The notes under the pieces: model-generated
Told to the model about the DNA's origin: nothing
The model's input: the letters and a program-made list of their open reading frames with translations, nothing else
The model's database searches: none
Shown here: positions 1 through 9,247 of the stretch, in pieces
Layout: every line of letters begins with the position of its first letter
Numbering within the stretch: the stretch's first letter is position 1
DNA from: Epilithonimonas mollis
GTDB lineage: Bacteria; Bacteroidota; Bacteroidia; Flavobacteriales; Weeksellaceae
Reading direction: 5' to 3'
DNA: 64,000 bases
Assembly (NCBI RefSeq): GCF_900142325.1
Contig: NZ_FRAM01000002.1
Coordinates: forward strand, 930,001 to 994,000
Program-made: the position numbers and the translations under genes

Positions 1-3000
1 CTGACTTTTAATACAGATCATTCCCTGTTGCAGGGAGAAGCCATTCTTAACCTAGATCCTAAAACAAAATTTTCTGATTTTGGCAATAAAGTAAGTTGGG
101 ATTTGAAGATGATTCCGGGAAGTCAGATCAGTGGTTATGATCTTAGTTATTTTGTGACCAATTGGGACAATTATACACCGATCAATGTCTCCGGAACCAT
201 GACGGGACCACTGAATGGTTTTGTTCTGGATAATTTTGTGATCCGCTCGCAGGATATCAATCTCAACACCAAAAAAATGAAGATATCTGATGTTCTGAAC
301 GGAAAATTCTTCATAGAAAGTAAAGATGTATCCACTGATTTTACTTATAAAGGGCTCAAGGCATCACTGCCAAAATTCATTTCATCCAAACTCGGTAATT
401 TTGCCGATGATTTTGGAAGGCTGAAATATAACGGTTCCGTAAAAGTCAACCCAAAGCAGGTTTTTGCCAACGGTAATTTGATCACAGGCATCGGGCAGGC
501 TAAAATGAAAGATTTCAACCTGGTGGATTACAGTACAAAACGTCCCCGATATAAGGGTTATGTTGAAGTCAGTGATCTCAATGTAACGGCCCTAACGAAA
601 AATAAACAAGTGGGTTTGATATCCGGAAAATTCAATGTTCAGGGAGAAGGTTTTGATGTGAATACGATGTATGTCAAAACTTCTTCTGATGTCGCCCATA
701 TAGATCTGATGGGCAAAAGCCTTAATAATATATCGATAGACGGTGTTCTGAACAAAAGAAGGTTCACAGGTGATCTTAAGGCTGATGATGCTCATGCAAA
801 AGGAAGTTTTAAAGGAATTGTAGATTTCAGCACCAAAAGATTATTATCCGATTTTGTGGCGGATATCAAATATCTGGATCTTCGGTATTTCGGCGTTTCA
901 GCCGGCGATACCAATTCAGTGAGCGGATTGATCGACGGAAAGATCTCGATGACCAATCTCAATGATCTCAACCTGGATACAAGTATTAAAAATCTGGTTC
1001 TGAATTCTCCGGCTCAAAAGCTTCATATCCCGGATTCCAAAATCAAAGCGTATTTTGAAAACGGAAACAGAATCGTTTCTGTAGATGCACCAGGTGCTGT
1101 TGTTGGAAAACTCTCCGGGAAATTTGATCTGGAAAATATCGGGTTGATGTTCGAGAACAGTCTCAACAAAATTCTTGTAGGCAATCCTCCGAAAAAAACG
1201 TTTAACGGACAGAATTTCGATTTCGATTTTGATGTTAAGCAAGGTTTGGTTTCGTTTTTCATGCCGGATCTTGAATTGCCCGATGGTGCCAAAGTCTCCG
1301 GAAACTATATTGGAGCAACCAATGACCTGATCCTGAATGCAGATGCAGCAAAGATCAAGTACATGATGACCAGCAAACGGGAATTGAGCGAAGCGGAAAA
1401 GTTCCTGGCAGAAACGGATGCGGCTTTTCAGCCTGATCTGAATAAAGTTAAAGACAGTGCTATGGTGGACAGTCTCCAGCTGCGAGTGAATACCGCTGAT
1501 CTTAACCAGCAGTTATCTGCAACAATCAAAAGAGGACAATATGGAAACCAGGTTTTACAGGATGTAAAGCTGGCAGCGAATAATGAAAACGGACAACTTC
1601 TGAGAATAGGAACCAACTTCAAGCTTGGCAGTCCGGACGATGAGGCAGCAAAACAGATGAAAGAATATAAGGTCAACATTAACCAGTCGACCAATTCTGC
1701 CGGCGATTATGTTTTCCGGTTCGAGCCTACGACAATCAAGTTCAATGATGTCGCCTGGAGTGTGGACACAAGTCCTGAGTTGAACCATTCCATTACTTAC
1801 AGGAGAAATGAAAAAGATATTATTGTAGAAAATCTTAAGATTTTTTCGGATCAAAGTGAATTGCTTGTGAAAAGTGCTGATTTCAAATCAGGAAAACAAT
1901 TCACGGCAGATGCAGAAGTGAAAAATCTTGATATTTCGAAATTGCTGGCTTTCGGAAAAGACAATAATGAACTGGACATAAAAGGTATAGCAAATGGCAC
2001 AGTTCAGATCAAAAAATCAGGAAATAACCTGGAGCCGCTTGTGGACCTTGATGTTGAGAATATCTTCATGAACGGGAAAGAAATGGGTAATATCGAAACC
2101 AGAATAACTAAAAGTGAAAAACCCAATGTCTTCGATGTCAGCATTCAGGCGTTGTCATCAGATCTTTTAGGTCACAATACTCTGGATGTTAGCGGAACAA
2201 TCGATAATAATCCGTCTTCGCCGGTCATGGATCTTAATGCAAAGATGAACGAATTTGATCTTGGGTTTGCACAGCAATTTGTTAAAGAAATTTTCGGGAA
2301 TTTCCGTGGTAAGGCAACGGGTGATCTCAAGATCTCCGGACCGACTAATGATATAGATTACAGTGGCGATATAGCTTTGAAAGGTTTTGGATTAAAGCTG
2401 ATGTTCACGGGAGTTGATTATTCATTTGACGATACGGTAATCAATCTTTCCAGAGGTCTGGCGATATTAAACAATATCGGAATCCGTGACGGAAGAGAAA
2501 ACTCCAGGGGAAGCGTTTCCGGATCCATTCAGTTTGAAACCCTTTCTTCGTTGGGTATCAACCTTATCATGAGAGCTGATAATCTTTTGGTACTCAATTC
2601 TGATCAGGATGACAATGATCTTTTTTGGGGAAGGGTAACAGCACAAGGCGATTTGTATGTTGACGGACCGGTTTCCGGGTTGTCGATAAGTACACCCAAT
2701 GACGGACTCCGAATTCTTAATAACAGTACATTTACCTTCAATAGTGCATCGACCGCCAATGTTGAAGAGTTCAAGATTCTGAGATTTCTGAAGCGTGATA
2801 ACGAGGGTGTAATTTCTGTGGAAAAAAAGAAAAAATCCGGAGCTAATATGCTTATTGATTTTGATGTGACGATTGATAAAGGATCTTTGGTTAATGTCCT
2901 GGTTGGTGAGGATGTGGGGAGTATCGCTGTACGCGGAGATGCCAGACATCTGAAATTCAAAATGGAAAGAAGCGGAAATATCCTTATGAACGGAACTTAT

Positions 3001-3885
3001 ACTGTTGATAACGGTACATTTGTTTCCAAAGCAGTACTTAACAGGACGTTCCAGATAGCGAGAGGAAGTAATATCCAATGGAGCGGAAGTCCGATGACAC
3101 CGGATCTGGATATTACTGCCAATTACACCAGAACAGTAACGAACGGCGGTGATTATCTGCAAATGTCTCTTTCGCAGCCCATCAATGTAGTACTGACAAC
3201 CAAAATAACCAATACCCTAGCAAAGCCGGAAATCACTTTTGGTGTCAGTGCACCGGATGCGCCGTCCCAGGTCAGGGAAACACTGGCTTCTAAAATGAGC
3301 ACCGAAGACGAAAAAACGATACAGTTTGGGTCGGTTCTGGTTCTTAACAGCTTCAACGTTCCGAATTCGGGCGGACTGGATTTTGCCAATATTTCAAAAT
3401 CAATTCAAAATACGGGTTATAATATGGCCTTCAAGCAGCTGGGCTCAGTTATTAATACGATTAGCAGTGCTTTCCAGATCAATCTGGATTACATCAGCGG
3501 TGATCCCAATTCCAACACTTCTGACAGAGCCAATACCAATGTAAGCCTGGCTTTGTCGCCAAGAGTTAACTTTAAAACTGGTCTGGGAGTTCCTATTTCC
3601 AGAAGCGACAACAATGCAAACTATCTTTCTGTGGAAGGAATTGTGGAGTATGACTGGAGCAAGAATAATAATGGCAGCAGATTACTGAGAGCGTATTCGA
3701 AACCTTCCAATGTAGGCATTACCACGACAGCGGGTGCTAATCAAAGCTATGGAGTAGGAGTGGTTTACAGTAAAAGTTTTAATTCTTTCCGAGGGTTGTT
3801 TAAAAAGAAAGAAATTATAAAATCTGATAGTGTTGCAGAAAAGCTTAATAAAATAGATTCTGTAAAAAACAAGCCTAATAAATGA
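1..3885 (+). CDS. tamB: TamB-like translocation/assembly module protein, C-terminal part (5' end outside window)
   Basis: The frame is open from base 1, so only the last 1,294 residues are visible; the TTG at 28 is not a real start. The sequence is a long run of repetitive beta-strand segments, as in the lipid-conducting groove of AsmA/TamB proteins. It ends with a DUF490/TamB-type region (roughly the last 350 residues) that has the usual FQIARGSNIQW-like strand motif and an aromatic/glycine-rich barrel-like end, followed by a short lysine-rich tail. In the family this is an inner-membrane anchored periplasmic protein involved in outer-membrane phospholipid transport and assembly. Function here is inferred from architecture and length. 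Confidence 0.88.
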   Translation: MTFNTDHSLLQGEAILNLDPKTKFSDFGNKVSWDLKMIPGSQISGYDLSYFVTNWDNYTPINVSGTMTGPLNGFVLDNFVIRSQDINLNTKKMKISDVLNGKFFIESKDVSTDFTYKGLKASLPKFISSKLGNFADDFGRLKYNGSVKVNPKQVFANGNLITGIGQAKMKDFNLVDYSTKRPRYKGYVEVSDLNVTALTKNKQVGLISGKFNVQGEGFDVNTMYVKTSSDVAHIDLMGKSLNNISIDGVLNKRRFTGDLKADDAHAKGSFKGIVDFSTKRLLSDFVADIKYLDLRYFGVSAGDTNSVSGLIDGKISMTNLNDLNLDTSIKNLVLNSPAQKLHIPDSKIKAYFENGNRIVSVDAPGAVVGKLSGKFDLENIGLMFENSLNKILVGNPPKKTFNGQNFDFDFDVKQGLVSFFMPDLELPDGAKVSGNYIGATNDLILNADAAKIKYMMTSKRELSEAEKFLAETDAAFQPDLNKVKDSAMVDSLQLRVNTADLNQQLSATIKRGQYGNQVLQDVKLAANNENGQLLRIGTNFKLGSPDDEAAKQMKEYKVNINQSTNSAGDYVFRFEPTTIKFNDVAWSVDTSPELNHSITYRRNEKDIIVENLKIFSDQSELLVKSADFKSGKQFTADAEVKNLDISKLLAFGKDNNELDIKGIANGTVQIKKSGNNLEPLVDLDVENIFMNGKEMGNIETRITKSEKPNVFDVSIQALSSDLLGHNTLDVSGTIDNNPSSPVMDLNAKMNEFDLGFAQQFVKEIFGNFRGKATGDLKISGPTNDIDYSGDIALKGFGLKLMFTGVDYSFDDTVINLSRGLAILNNIGIRDGRENSRGSVSGSIQFETLSSLGINLIMRADNLLVLNSDQDDNDLFWGRVTAQGDLYVDGPVSGLSISTPNDGLRILNNSTFTFNSASTANVEEFKILRFLKRDNEGVISVEKKKKSGANMLIDFDVTIDKGSLVNVLVGEDVGSIAVRGDARHLKFKMERSGNILMNGTYTVDNGTFVSKAVLNRTFQIARGSNIQWSGSPMTPDLDITANYTRTVTNGGDYLQMSLSQPINVVLTTKITNTLAKPEITFGVSAPDAPSQVRETLASKMSTEDEKTIQFGSVLVLNSFNVPNSGGLDFANISKSIQNTGYNMAFKQLGSVINTISSAFQINLDYISGDPNSNTSDRANTNVSLALSPRVNFKTGLGVPISRSDNNANYLSVEGIVEYDWSKNNNGSRLLRAYSKPSNVGITTTAGANQSYGVGVVYSKSFNSFRGLFKKKEIIKSDSVAEKLNKIDSVKNKPNK

Positions 3886-3938
3886 TAATTATCATGGTGA
3901 AATTGTAGTTTTGTTAAAAGGTGTTAATCTTTTAATAA

Positions 3939-3971
3939 TTGTTTTTATTTAAATAATTTTTTTTAAATTTG
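3939..3971 (+). promoter_or_regulatory. Bacteroidota-type promoter upstream of the Lrp regulator
   Basis: TTG at 3939-3941 and TAAATTTG at 3964-3971 match the -33/-7 consensus of the Bacteroidota primary sigma factor, with a 22-base spacer. The start codon lies 41 bases further on. The rest of the gap 3886-4012 is AT-rich and shows nothing else. Confidence 0.5.
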
Positions 3972-4012
3972 CAAAAAAAATACATATATATTAAATAAAT
4001 AACAAAATTATA

Positions 4013-4483
4013 ATGAACTATCAATTAGATGATATCGACAAAAAAATCCTGGATTTTTTAGTAGAAAATACAAGAATGCCTTTTACGGAAATCGCTAAGC
4101 AAATGGACGTTTCTGCAGGGACTATCCACGTTAGAGTAAAGAAGATGGAAGATGCTGGGATTATTCTTGGATCTTCTCTAAACATCGATTACAGCAAGCT
4201 GGATTATAACTTTACTGCTTTTATCGGTATTTTGCTTACAAAATCAAATCATACACAGGAAGTTCTAAAACAGTTGGCTCTTATCCCGAATGTAGTAGAA
4301 GCTAGTGTAACTTCCGGGAAGTATAATATTTTTTGTAAAATGAAAGCGAAAAATACTGAAGATGCAAAGCGAATCATTTACCAGATAGATGACATCCAGG
4401 ATGTTATGAGAACAGAAAGTATGATCTCTATGGAAGAGTATATCAGTGATAAGAACCGTCTTATTAATGCGGTTAGTATATAG
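4013..4483 (+). CDS. Lrp/AsnC family transcriptional regulator
   Basis: This 156-residue protein has the two-domain layout of the Lrp/AsnC family. An N-terminal winged helix-turn-helix (about residues 5-60) opens with the typical LDDIDKKILDFL and contains the recognition-helix region VSAGTIHVRVKKMEDAGII. A RAM (ligand-binding, oligomerisation) domain follows at about 65-145. Such proteins form octamers or dimers and respond to amino acids. The gene stands alone between tamB and a small membrane protein, with its own promoter and a strong terminator directly after. The regulated genes and the effector cannot be read from the sequence. Confidence 0.9.
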   Translation: MNYQLDDIDKKILDFLVENTRMPFTEIAKQMDVSAGTIHVRVKKMEDAGIILGSSLNIDYSKLDYNFTAFIGILLTKSNHTQEVLKQLALIPNVVEASVTSGKYNIFCKMKAKNTEDAKRIIYQIDDIQDVMRTESMISMEEYISDKNRLINAVSI

Positions 4484-4505
4484 TTAGTTAATAGATTTCT
4501 ATTAG

Positions 4506-4535
4506 AAAGAGCTTGTGAAAATAAGCTCTTTTTTT
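4506..4535 (+). terminator. Rho-independent terminator of the Lrp gene
   Basis: The 9-bp stem AAAGAGCTT/AAGCTCTTT (4506-4514 with 4523-4531) has an 8-base loop and runs into a T tract up to 4535. Confidence 0.85.
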
Positions 4536-4548
4536 GTACATTTATATC

Positions 4549-4917
4549 ATGAAATCAGTTGACAGAAGCTATAAGAAAAATAAAGATTATTATTTTATTT
4601 TCGGGTTAATATTGCTGGTGCTTTTACTCAGTATCAATACGGATCTGCAGGAGTATTCCCAGCATGAGCTGATCAACATCCCGGAAGGCTTTTTTTATTA
4701 CACTTTCGGGGTAGATACTATGATTTTGATTAGCTGGCTTATGATATTGTTTTTTAGAAAAGCAGGCGTTATTCTTTTCCCGGTTTTTGTGATGCTGCAT
4801 TTTGGACTTCATAATTATTTTCTGAGTACTTACTTGTATTCAGATATTACAGTGCTTTTTCTTTTTATCGGTATTGGATTGATTGCTGTTATTCCGCGAT
4901 GGAAAATGCTGAAATAA
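4549..4917 (+). CDS. small integral membrane protein, function unknown
   Basis: The open frame extends up to a TTG at 4534, inside the preceding terminator, so the ATG at 4549 is the likelier start (122 residues). The protein is strongly hydrophobic with about four predicted membrane segments: a first near residues 16-32, a second near 55-75, then two close together up to residue 117. A short charged head (MKSVDRSYKKNKD) and a Trp/Lys tail suggest both ends face the cytoplasm. I do not recognise a family. It follows the Lrp terminator closely and lacks an obvious promoter box of its own, so it may be expressed by read-through. It is convergent with the elements at 4925-5122. Confidence 0.6.
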   Translation: MKSVDRSYKKNKDYYFIFGLILLVLLLSINTDLQEYSQHELINIPEGFFYYTFGVDTMILISWLMILFFRKAGVILFPVFVMLHFGLHNYFLSTYLYSDITVLFLFIGIGLIAVIPRWKMLK

Positions 4918-4924
4918 GAAAAAT

Positions 4925-4949
4925 AAAAAAGCTCCGGAAAAACCAGAGC
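4925..4949 (-). terminator. minus-strand terminator downstream of the 18-codon ORF
   Basis: Stem 4931-4937 / 4943-4949 with a 5-base loop. Read on the minus strand it is a fully paired 7-bp stem with one G-U wobble followed by TTTTTTATTT. On the plus strand the same position is a C-A mismatch and there is no T tract, so the minus strand is the functional one. Confidence 0.65.
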
Positions 4950-4974
4950 ATTGGTATCAGCAGTTCGATAGAAA

Positions 4975-5031
4975 TTAATTAAGAAAAATACGGCTGATAT
5001 AATCTGTGCCATCTTTACAGATGTGTTTCAT
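4975..5031 (-). CDS. possible 18-residue small protein or leader peptide
   Basis: The ORF runs from ATG at 5031 to TAA at 4975 and encodes 18 residues, MKHICKDGTDYISRIFLN. It lies 26 bases before a minus-strand terminator and about 60 bases after a promoter-like pair of boxes, so together they look like one short transcript of about 160 nt. The in-frame extension upstream reaches a TAG seven codons before the ATG. I do not recognise the peptide. Alternatives are a non-coding 3' region of the TPR-LuxR gene that ends at 5200, or a decayed gene end. The rest of the gap 4918-5199 holds nothing else visible. Confidence 0.35.
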   Translation of the reverse strand: MKHICKDGTDYISRIFLN

Positions 5032-5090
5032 CTTGTGTGCTTCTAAAATCTAGGGTTACGAGGGGATGTTTAATTTTCTTTTTGATGAGA

Positions 5091-5122
5091 CAAAGATTGT
5101 CTTTTGAAACATTTTACGCAAA
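5091..5122 (-). promoter_or_regulatory. promoter-like boxes for the small transcript
   Basis: On the minus strand TTTG at 5122-5119 is followed, after exactly 20 bases, by AATCTTTG at 5098-5091, one mismatch from the TAnnTTTG -7 box. The predicted start near 5085 leaves a leader of about 54 nt before the 18-codon ORF. Confidence 0.35.
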
Positions 5123-5199
5123 AAATCCGCTACTACTTAACTACTTCAATTTTGTAAAGGATTGATTTGCAAAATATAAATGTAAAATAATGGTATTCA

Positions 5200-6660
5200 C
5201 TACAGATCCATCATCCATTTATTAAGGTCTACTTCCGAAGGGATTTCGAGTTTTTTTCTTAACCGGTTCTTTCTGGTTTCCACACTTCTTACAGATATAT
5301 TGCTGTATTGTGCAATTTCTTTTGTTGTGAAATTAAGCTTCAGTAGAGCACAGAATTGTAACTGTCCTGTCGTCAGCTCAGGGTAGTTTGTAACCAGTTT
5401 ATTATAGAAATACGGATAAACCTCCTTGAATCTGCTAAGGAAAGAAGAGTCGTTATTTTTTGCCAGTTCCAGCAGTTCTGCAAATGCATCATTTATTTTT
5501 AATTCCAGATGGCTCAGTTCTTCTTCTTTTTCTATCAGGTCATCCTCGATATTTTCTTTTTGTTCTTTTTCTTCTCTGTAGCTTTTAAAATATTTTAAAG
5601 TGAAAAAGAAAAAAAGGATCGCAAGAAAGAGAATGCAGCCGATGAAAATATAAAAATTCTGATACCAGCTTTTCTTTTCCTGTTCGATGATCGTAGTGTA
5701 TGCGGAGTCTGTTTCTATTCTTTCTTTTTTTCTGATAATGTCAGACAACTCTCTGGATTTTTTGGTATAGTAGGAATATATTCTGTCATCGCCCAGTTTT
5801 TCATAGAGAGATGCAAGATCATCATAGATATATTGCAAACGGTAGATGTCGTTCGCTTTTTCGAATATCGGTAATGCCTGTTTGTAGTAATGGATGGAGC
5901 TGTCACTATTATTCATAGCAAGATAAGCATTTCCAAGTCCATACAATCCGAAAGCCTGATTGATGGAGTCGTTCTCCTGCTTTGCAAGCTGATAAGCCTT
6001 TCTACTGTAATATATTGCAGGCTTATAGTCATCAAGGTCGATATAAGTATATCCAAGACTGGAGTATTGTATGGCCAGCCAGCCATTTCTCTTCTTTCTG
6101 TTTTTTACCTTTTTATAATATTCCAGACTTTGCAAATCATACTTCAGGGTATTTTGAGGAGACTCATATTGTAGATTGTTGATCTCTGCTCTACCGGCAT
6201 ATACTTGACCCAGCGAACTGTTTTGATCATCATTATCTTTTATTTTTTTACAGGTCTCTTCTGCCTCCAGATTCATTTTCATTGCTTTTTCAAAAAATCC
6301 CAGGTAAGCATAAGCCTGAGCTCTGGCAAGCAAAGCCTGAACTATATGGTAATCATCATTTTCTCCATTGGCAAGATCATAGAGTTTTTCTGCAGTAATA
6401 AGGGCTTTTCCCTGTTCACCAAGTCCGAGATAAGAATTGATATCAGCTTTCAGGGACTTTGCTTTCCCCGGATAATAACCTATTTCGTCCGACAATTTAT
6501 AAGTTTTGCTGCTGATTTTCAGTGCCTCGTTTCGGTCTGCCAGTTGGAATGTTCTGACAATCAGGCTGTCTATTGTTTTTGGGGTGTATTTTTGCGCTTC
6601 CGCTTTTGTAAAAAGCGAAAATAAAATGAATGCTGATAAAAATTTTTGTAGATACCTCAC
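5200..6660 (-). CDS. TPR-repeat membrane sensor with LuxR-type HTH
   Basis: The 486-residue protein starts at GTG 6660 (no ATG in frame before a stop), which gives an intact signal peptide ending near AEAQ at residue 23. Tetratricopeptide repeats fill about residues 40-330. A single membrane segment follows near 340-360, then an acidic coiled coil, about 365-400 (many E/K), and a C-terminal LuxR-type helix-turn-helix, about 425-486, with LTTGQLQFCALLKLNFTTKE and the recognition region SVRSVETRKN. This is the Bacteroidota one-component layout in which a periplasmic TPR domain signals to a cytoplasmic DNA-binding domain. Its targets are unknown; it is not obviously linked to a neighbouring operon. 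Confidence 0.85.
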   Translation of the reverse strand: MRYLQKFLSAFILFSLFTKAEAQKYTPKTIDSLIVRTFQLADRNEALKISSKTYKLSDEIGYYPGKAKSLKADINSYLGLGEQGKALITAEKLYDLANGENDDYHIVQALLARAQAYAYLGFFEKAMKMNLEAEETCKKIKDNDDQNSSLGQVYAGRAEINNLQYESPQNTLKYDLQSLEYYKKVKNRKKRNGWLAIQYSSLGYTYIDLDDYKPAIYYSRKAYQLAKQENDSINQAFGLYGLGNAYLAMNNSDSSIHYYKQALPIFEKANDIYRLQYIYDDLASLYEKLGDDRIYSYYTKKSRELSDIIRKKERIETDSAYTTIIEQEKKSWYQNFYIFIGCILFLAILFFFFTLKYFKSYREEKEQKENIEDDLIEKEEELSHLELKINDAFAELLELAKNNDSSFLSRFKEVYPYFYNKLVTNYPELTTGQLQFCALLKLNFTTKEIAQYSNISVRSVETRKNRLRKKLEIPSEVDLNKWMMDL

Positions 6661-6772
6661 GACAAAATCAGAACGTCAAAAATATTAAATTTTAATATAA
6701 AATCTAGTATGAATGCCCGTTTAAGATTTTAAAAATGCAAAATTGGTAAGAAATACGTAAAGGTTTTTACGG

Positions 6773-7339
6773 TTATCCGTAATTTATCTTTACAACTTTC
6801 AGAATATCCGGAAAGAAATGATCAAAATGTAGTTGAAGAGATTCTTTATTGTCAAGAAAAATTTTAAAAACAGGTAAATCTTTTGCCAGATATTGTGCTT
6901 TATTCAGAACATTCTGCATACTGAATTGAATACCTCGGTCTTCTCTGTAATTAGAAAGCCAGTCATCCTGTTCCATTCTGATCAGCATTTTTTTGTAATG
7001 CTCCGGAAGCCACTTCTCGTTTTCCCAAAGAATTCTGTACGTTTTCTGAGCATGGTCATTCAATTCGTTTTCAGGATAATAATTGGCTGTAAAATAATCA
7101 AAGGCAACATCGACAAAAGCTCCGGAATACAGCCGTACTAATGGGCTAAAGATTTTTTTGGCTTCCGAAACTGCCGGATGAGAATCCGTGAATGTATCAA
7201 TGAAACGATGCAATTTAATACCTTCCTGTATTTCTAACGGAAAGTTATCCCGCTCATTATTTTTGATGAAATCCGCAATCATATTCCCTACTAGTTGCCC
7301 GTCGGTGAATGATAAAATTGAATGAGCAAGATAGTTCAT
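6773..7339 (-). CDS. acpH: acyl carrier protein phosphodiesterase
   Basis: The 188-residue protein begins MNYLAHSILSF and continues with GNMIADFIKNN and GIKLHRFIDTFTDSHP, the conserved N-terminal His/Asp motifs of the AcpH family within the HD-like fold. AcpH removes the 4'-phosphopantetheine group from holo-ACP. Length is close to the family norm. It lies 22 bases downstream of radA on the same strand, so co-transcription with radA is likely. The E. coli enzyme is the characterised member; activity here is inferred. Confidence 0.85.
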   Translation of the reverse strand: MNYLAHSILSFTDGQLVGNMIADFIKNNERDNFPLEIQEGIKLHRFIDTFTDSHPAVSEAKKIFSPLVRLYSGAFVDVAFDYFTANYYPENELNDHAQKTYRILWENEKWLPEHYKKMLIRMEQDDWLSNYREDRGIQFSMQNVLNKAQYLAKDLPVFKIFLDNKESLQLHFDHFFPDILKVVKINYG

Positions 7340-7361
7340 AACCTTGAATTAGTATTTAATA

Positions 7362-8705
7362 TTAAAAAAGCCTTTCCACAAAATCCTCAATTTTACTGAT
7401 TTCTTCTATCTTGATCCCGAATTTTCTTTTCGGAAGTTTGTTCAGATTCGATATGAATATCTTTTCATAACCCAGTTTTTCCGCTTCGGTAATTCTCTGT
7501 TCCGCCTGTGCAACCGGACGGATTTCTCCACTCAGTCCTATTTCTCCTGCAAAGCAATAATGTTCCGGAATCGCAATATCTTCATTACTAGATAAAATAG
7601 AAGCAACAACTGCCAAATCCAAAGCCGGATCATCCGTTTTGATTCCGCCAGTGATATTAAGGAAAACATCTTTTGATCCCAATTGGAAACCTGCTCTTTT
7701 TTCCAAAACTGCCAACAGCATATTAAGCCTTTTGGCATCAAAACCAGTCGAACTTCTTTGTGGTGTTCCGTAAACTGCGGTCGAAACCAAAGCCTGGATT
7801 TCCAACAACATCGGACGATTGCCTTCCAGAGTTACCGCCACAGAATTTCCGGAAAGCTCTTCTGATTTTTTGGTGATTAATATTTCGGAAGGATTTTTTA
7901 TTTCTTTCAAACCTTGCGAAATCATTTCATAGATTCCAATTTCAGAAGTAGAACCGAAACGGTTTTTATTCGCTCTCAATAATCTGAACAAGTGATTTCT
8001 ATCGCCATCAAAATTCAGAACCACATCTACCATATGTTCCAGAACTTTCGGTCCGGCGATTTGACCGTCTTTGGTGATATGACCAACCAGGAAAACCGGA
8101 ATATTATTTTCTTTAGCAAATTTGATAATTTCGTTGGAGCATTCACGGATTTGAGAAACTGTTCCGGGCGAACTTTCTATCAACTGGGATTGCAGCGTCT
8201 GGATAGAATCGATAATCATAAAATCGGGCATCAATTTTTTGGCTTCGTGCAGGATTTTCTCAACATTAGTTTCGGTAAAAAGGAAACAATTCGGATTTTT
8301 AACTTCCGCCAAACGGTCGGCTCTCATTTTGATTTGCGACGCACTTTCTTCTCCGGAAACATACAGAATTTTTTTCTTCATCTTCAAAGCCAATTGAAGA
8401 AGCAGAGTCGATTTTCCGATGCCTGGTTCTCCGCCAATCAATGTTACCGAACCTAGAACAATTCCGCCACCCAAAACTCTGTCGAGTTCTTCGGAAGGTG
8501 TTTTGATTCTCGGTTCTTCATTGGTTTCAACTTCGATAATGTTGATGATGGACGATTTTGATTTTGTCGCCACCGATTTGGTTGATTTTTCTACTATTTC
8601 TTCTACCAACGTGTTCCACTCGCCACAGGTTTTACATTGTCCGTGCCACTGAGAATATTGTGCACCGCAGTTCTGACAGAAATATTGAGTTTTGAGTTTT
8701 GCCAT
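7362..8705 (-). CDS. radA: DNA repair protein RadA
   Basis: This 447-residue protein carries the full RadA/Sms layout. A C4 zinc finger lies at residues 10-27 (CQNC...CKTC), a Walker A motif GEPGIGKS near 92-99, the RadA-specific KNRFG motif in the middle, and a C-terminal Lon-protease-like domain (about 280-447) without catalytic residues. RadA is a hexameric branch-migration helicase acting in homologous recombination. The start is only 2 bases after the stop of the AT-rich gene 8708-9247, and the first five codons are copied at the start of that gene (14-bp repeat), which suggests radA translation now depends on read-through from it. Confidence 0.95.
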   Translation of the reverse strand: MAKLKTQYFCQNCGAQYSQWHGQCKTCGEWNTLVEEIVEKSTKSVATKSKSSIINIIEVETNEEPRIKTPSEELDRVLGGGIVLGSVTLIGGEPGIGKSTLLLQLALKMKKKILYVSGEESASQIKMRADRLAEVKNPNCFLFTETNVEKILHEAKKLMPDFMIIDSIQTLQSQLIESSPGTVSQIRECSNEIIKFAKENNIPVFLVGHITKDGQIAGPKVLEHMVDVVLNFDGDRNHLFRLLRANKNRFGSTSEIGIYEMISQGLKEIKNPSEILITKKSEELSGNSVAVTLEGNRPMLLEIQALVSTAVYGTPQRSSTGFDAKRLNMLLAVLEKRAGFQLGSKDVFLNITGGIKTDDPALDLAVVASILSSNEDIAIPEHYCFAGEIGLSGEIRPVAQAEQRITEAEKLGYEKIFISNLNKLPKRKFGIKIEEISKIEDFVERLF

Positions 8706-8707
8706 TT

Positions 8708-9247
8708 TTAATCAATAGGTAAAAATTCTAATTCAGAAACTTTTTCTTTTTTACATTTATTTTCAATTTTTCTAAAAGAATCTTTGTTTTCAAAAGGTGT
8801 CATAAGATAAGATTTATCATCAATTTTAAACAGAGCAATTTGATAATTTAAATCGTATCCTGTGACCTTTATTTGAAGAATTTGCTTTTTATCTTTAGAG
8901 AAATCAATAAAAAACTTATTGGTACTATTAATATCTTCTCTGATATCATATTTAATAAATTCTGGTTCTATTTGATATCGAATCTCTACAATTCCTGGTT
9001 GTGTTTTCCAGTCAATAAAAAAAGTATTTCCATCACAAGGTTGATAAATCAGATATCCTTTTTTGTCTTTTTTTATTTCAATCCATTGTTCAGCAATATT
9101 CTTATTTGCCCAATTTTTTTCAAAAGGTTTTATTGATGTTTTCGGATTTATTTCAATAATGTTTTGCTTTACTTCTTGTTGACAATTTATTTGAATTGAA
9201 AAACAAAATATGATAAAAAATAAGATGATTGTTCTGAGTTTTGCCAT
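8708..9247 (-). CDS. AT-rich predicted secreted protein of unknown function inserted before radA
   Basis: The 179-residue product starts MAKLRT, followed by a hydrophobic stretch and a likely signal peptidase site near NCQQ (residues 21-24). The mature part is rich in Lys, Ile and Asn and has no motif I recognise; it looks like an all-beta domain (DWKTQPGIVEIRYQI, DKSYLMTPF). Base composition is visibly more AT-rich than radA and slyD on either side. The start overlaps a 14-bp copy of the radA start region, with the other copy at radA itself, 542 bases away. This suggests acquisition by insertion at the radA start. It is probably transcribed with radA from the same promoter. Confidence 0.6.
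   Translation of the reverse strand: MAKLRTIILFFIIFCFSIQINCQQEVKQNIIEINPKTSIKPFEKNWANKNIAEQWIEIKKDKKGYLIYQPCDGNTFFIDWKTQPGIVEIRYQIEPEFIKYDIREDINSTNKFFIDFSKDKKQILQIKVTGYDLNYQIALFKIDDKSYLMTPFENKDSFRKIENKCKKEKVSELEFLPID

Noticed and set aside
4830-5012. 60-residue minus-strand frame overlapping the 18-codon ORF region
   Set aside because: It runs through the minus-strand terminator and the end of the plus-strand membrane gene and has no family-like features.
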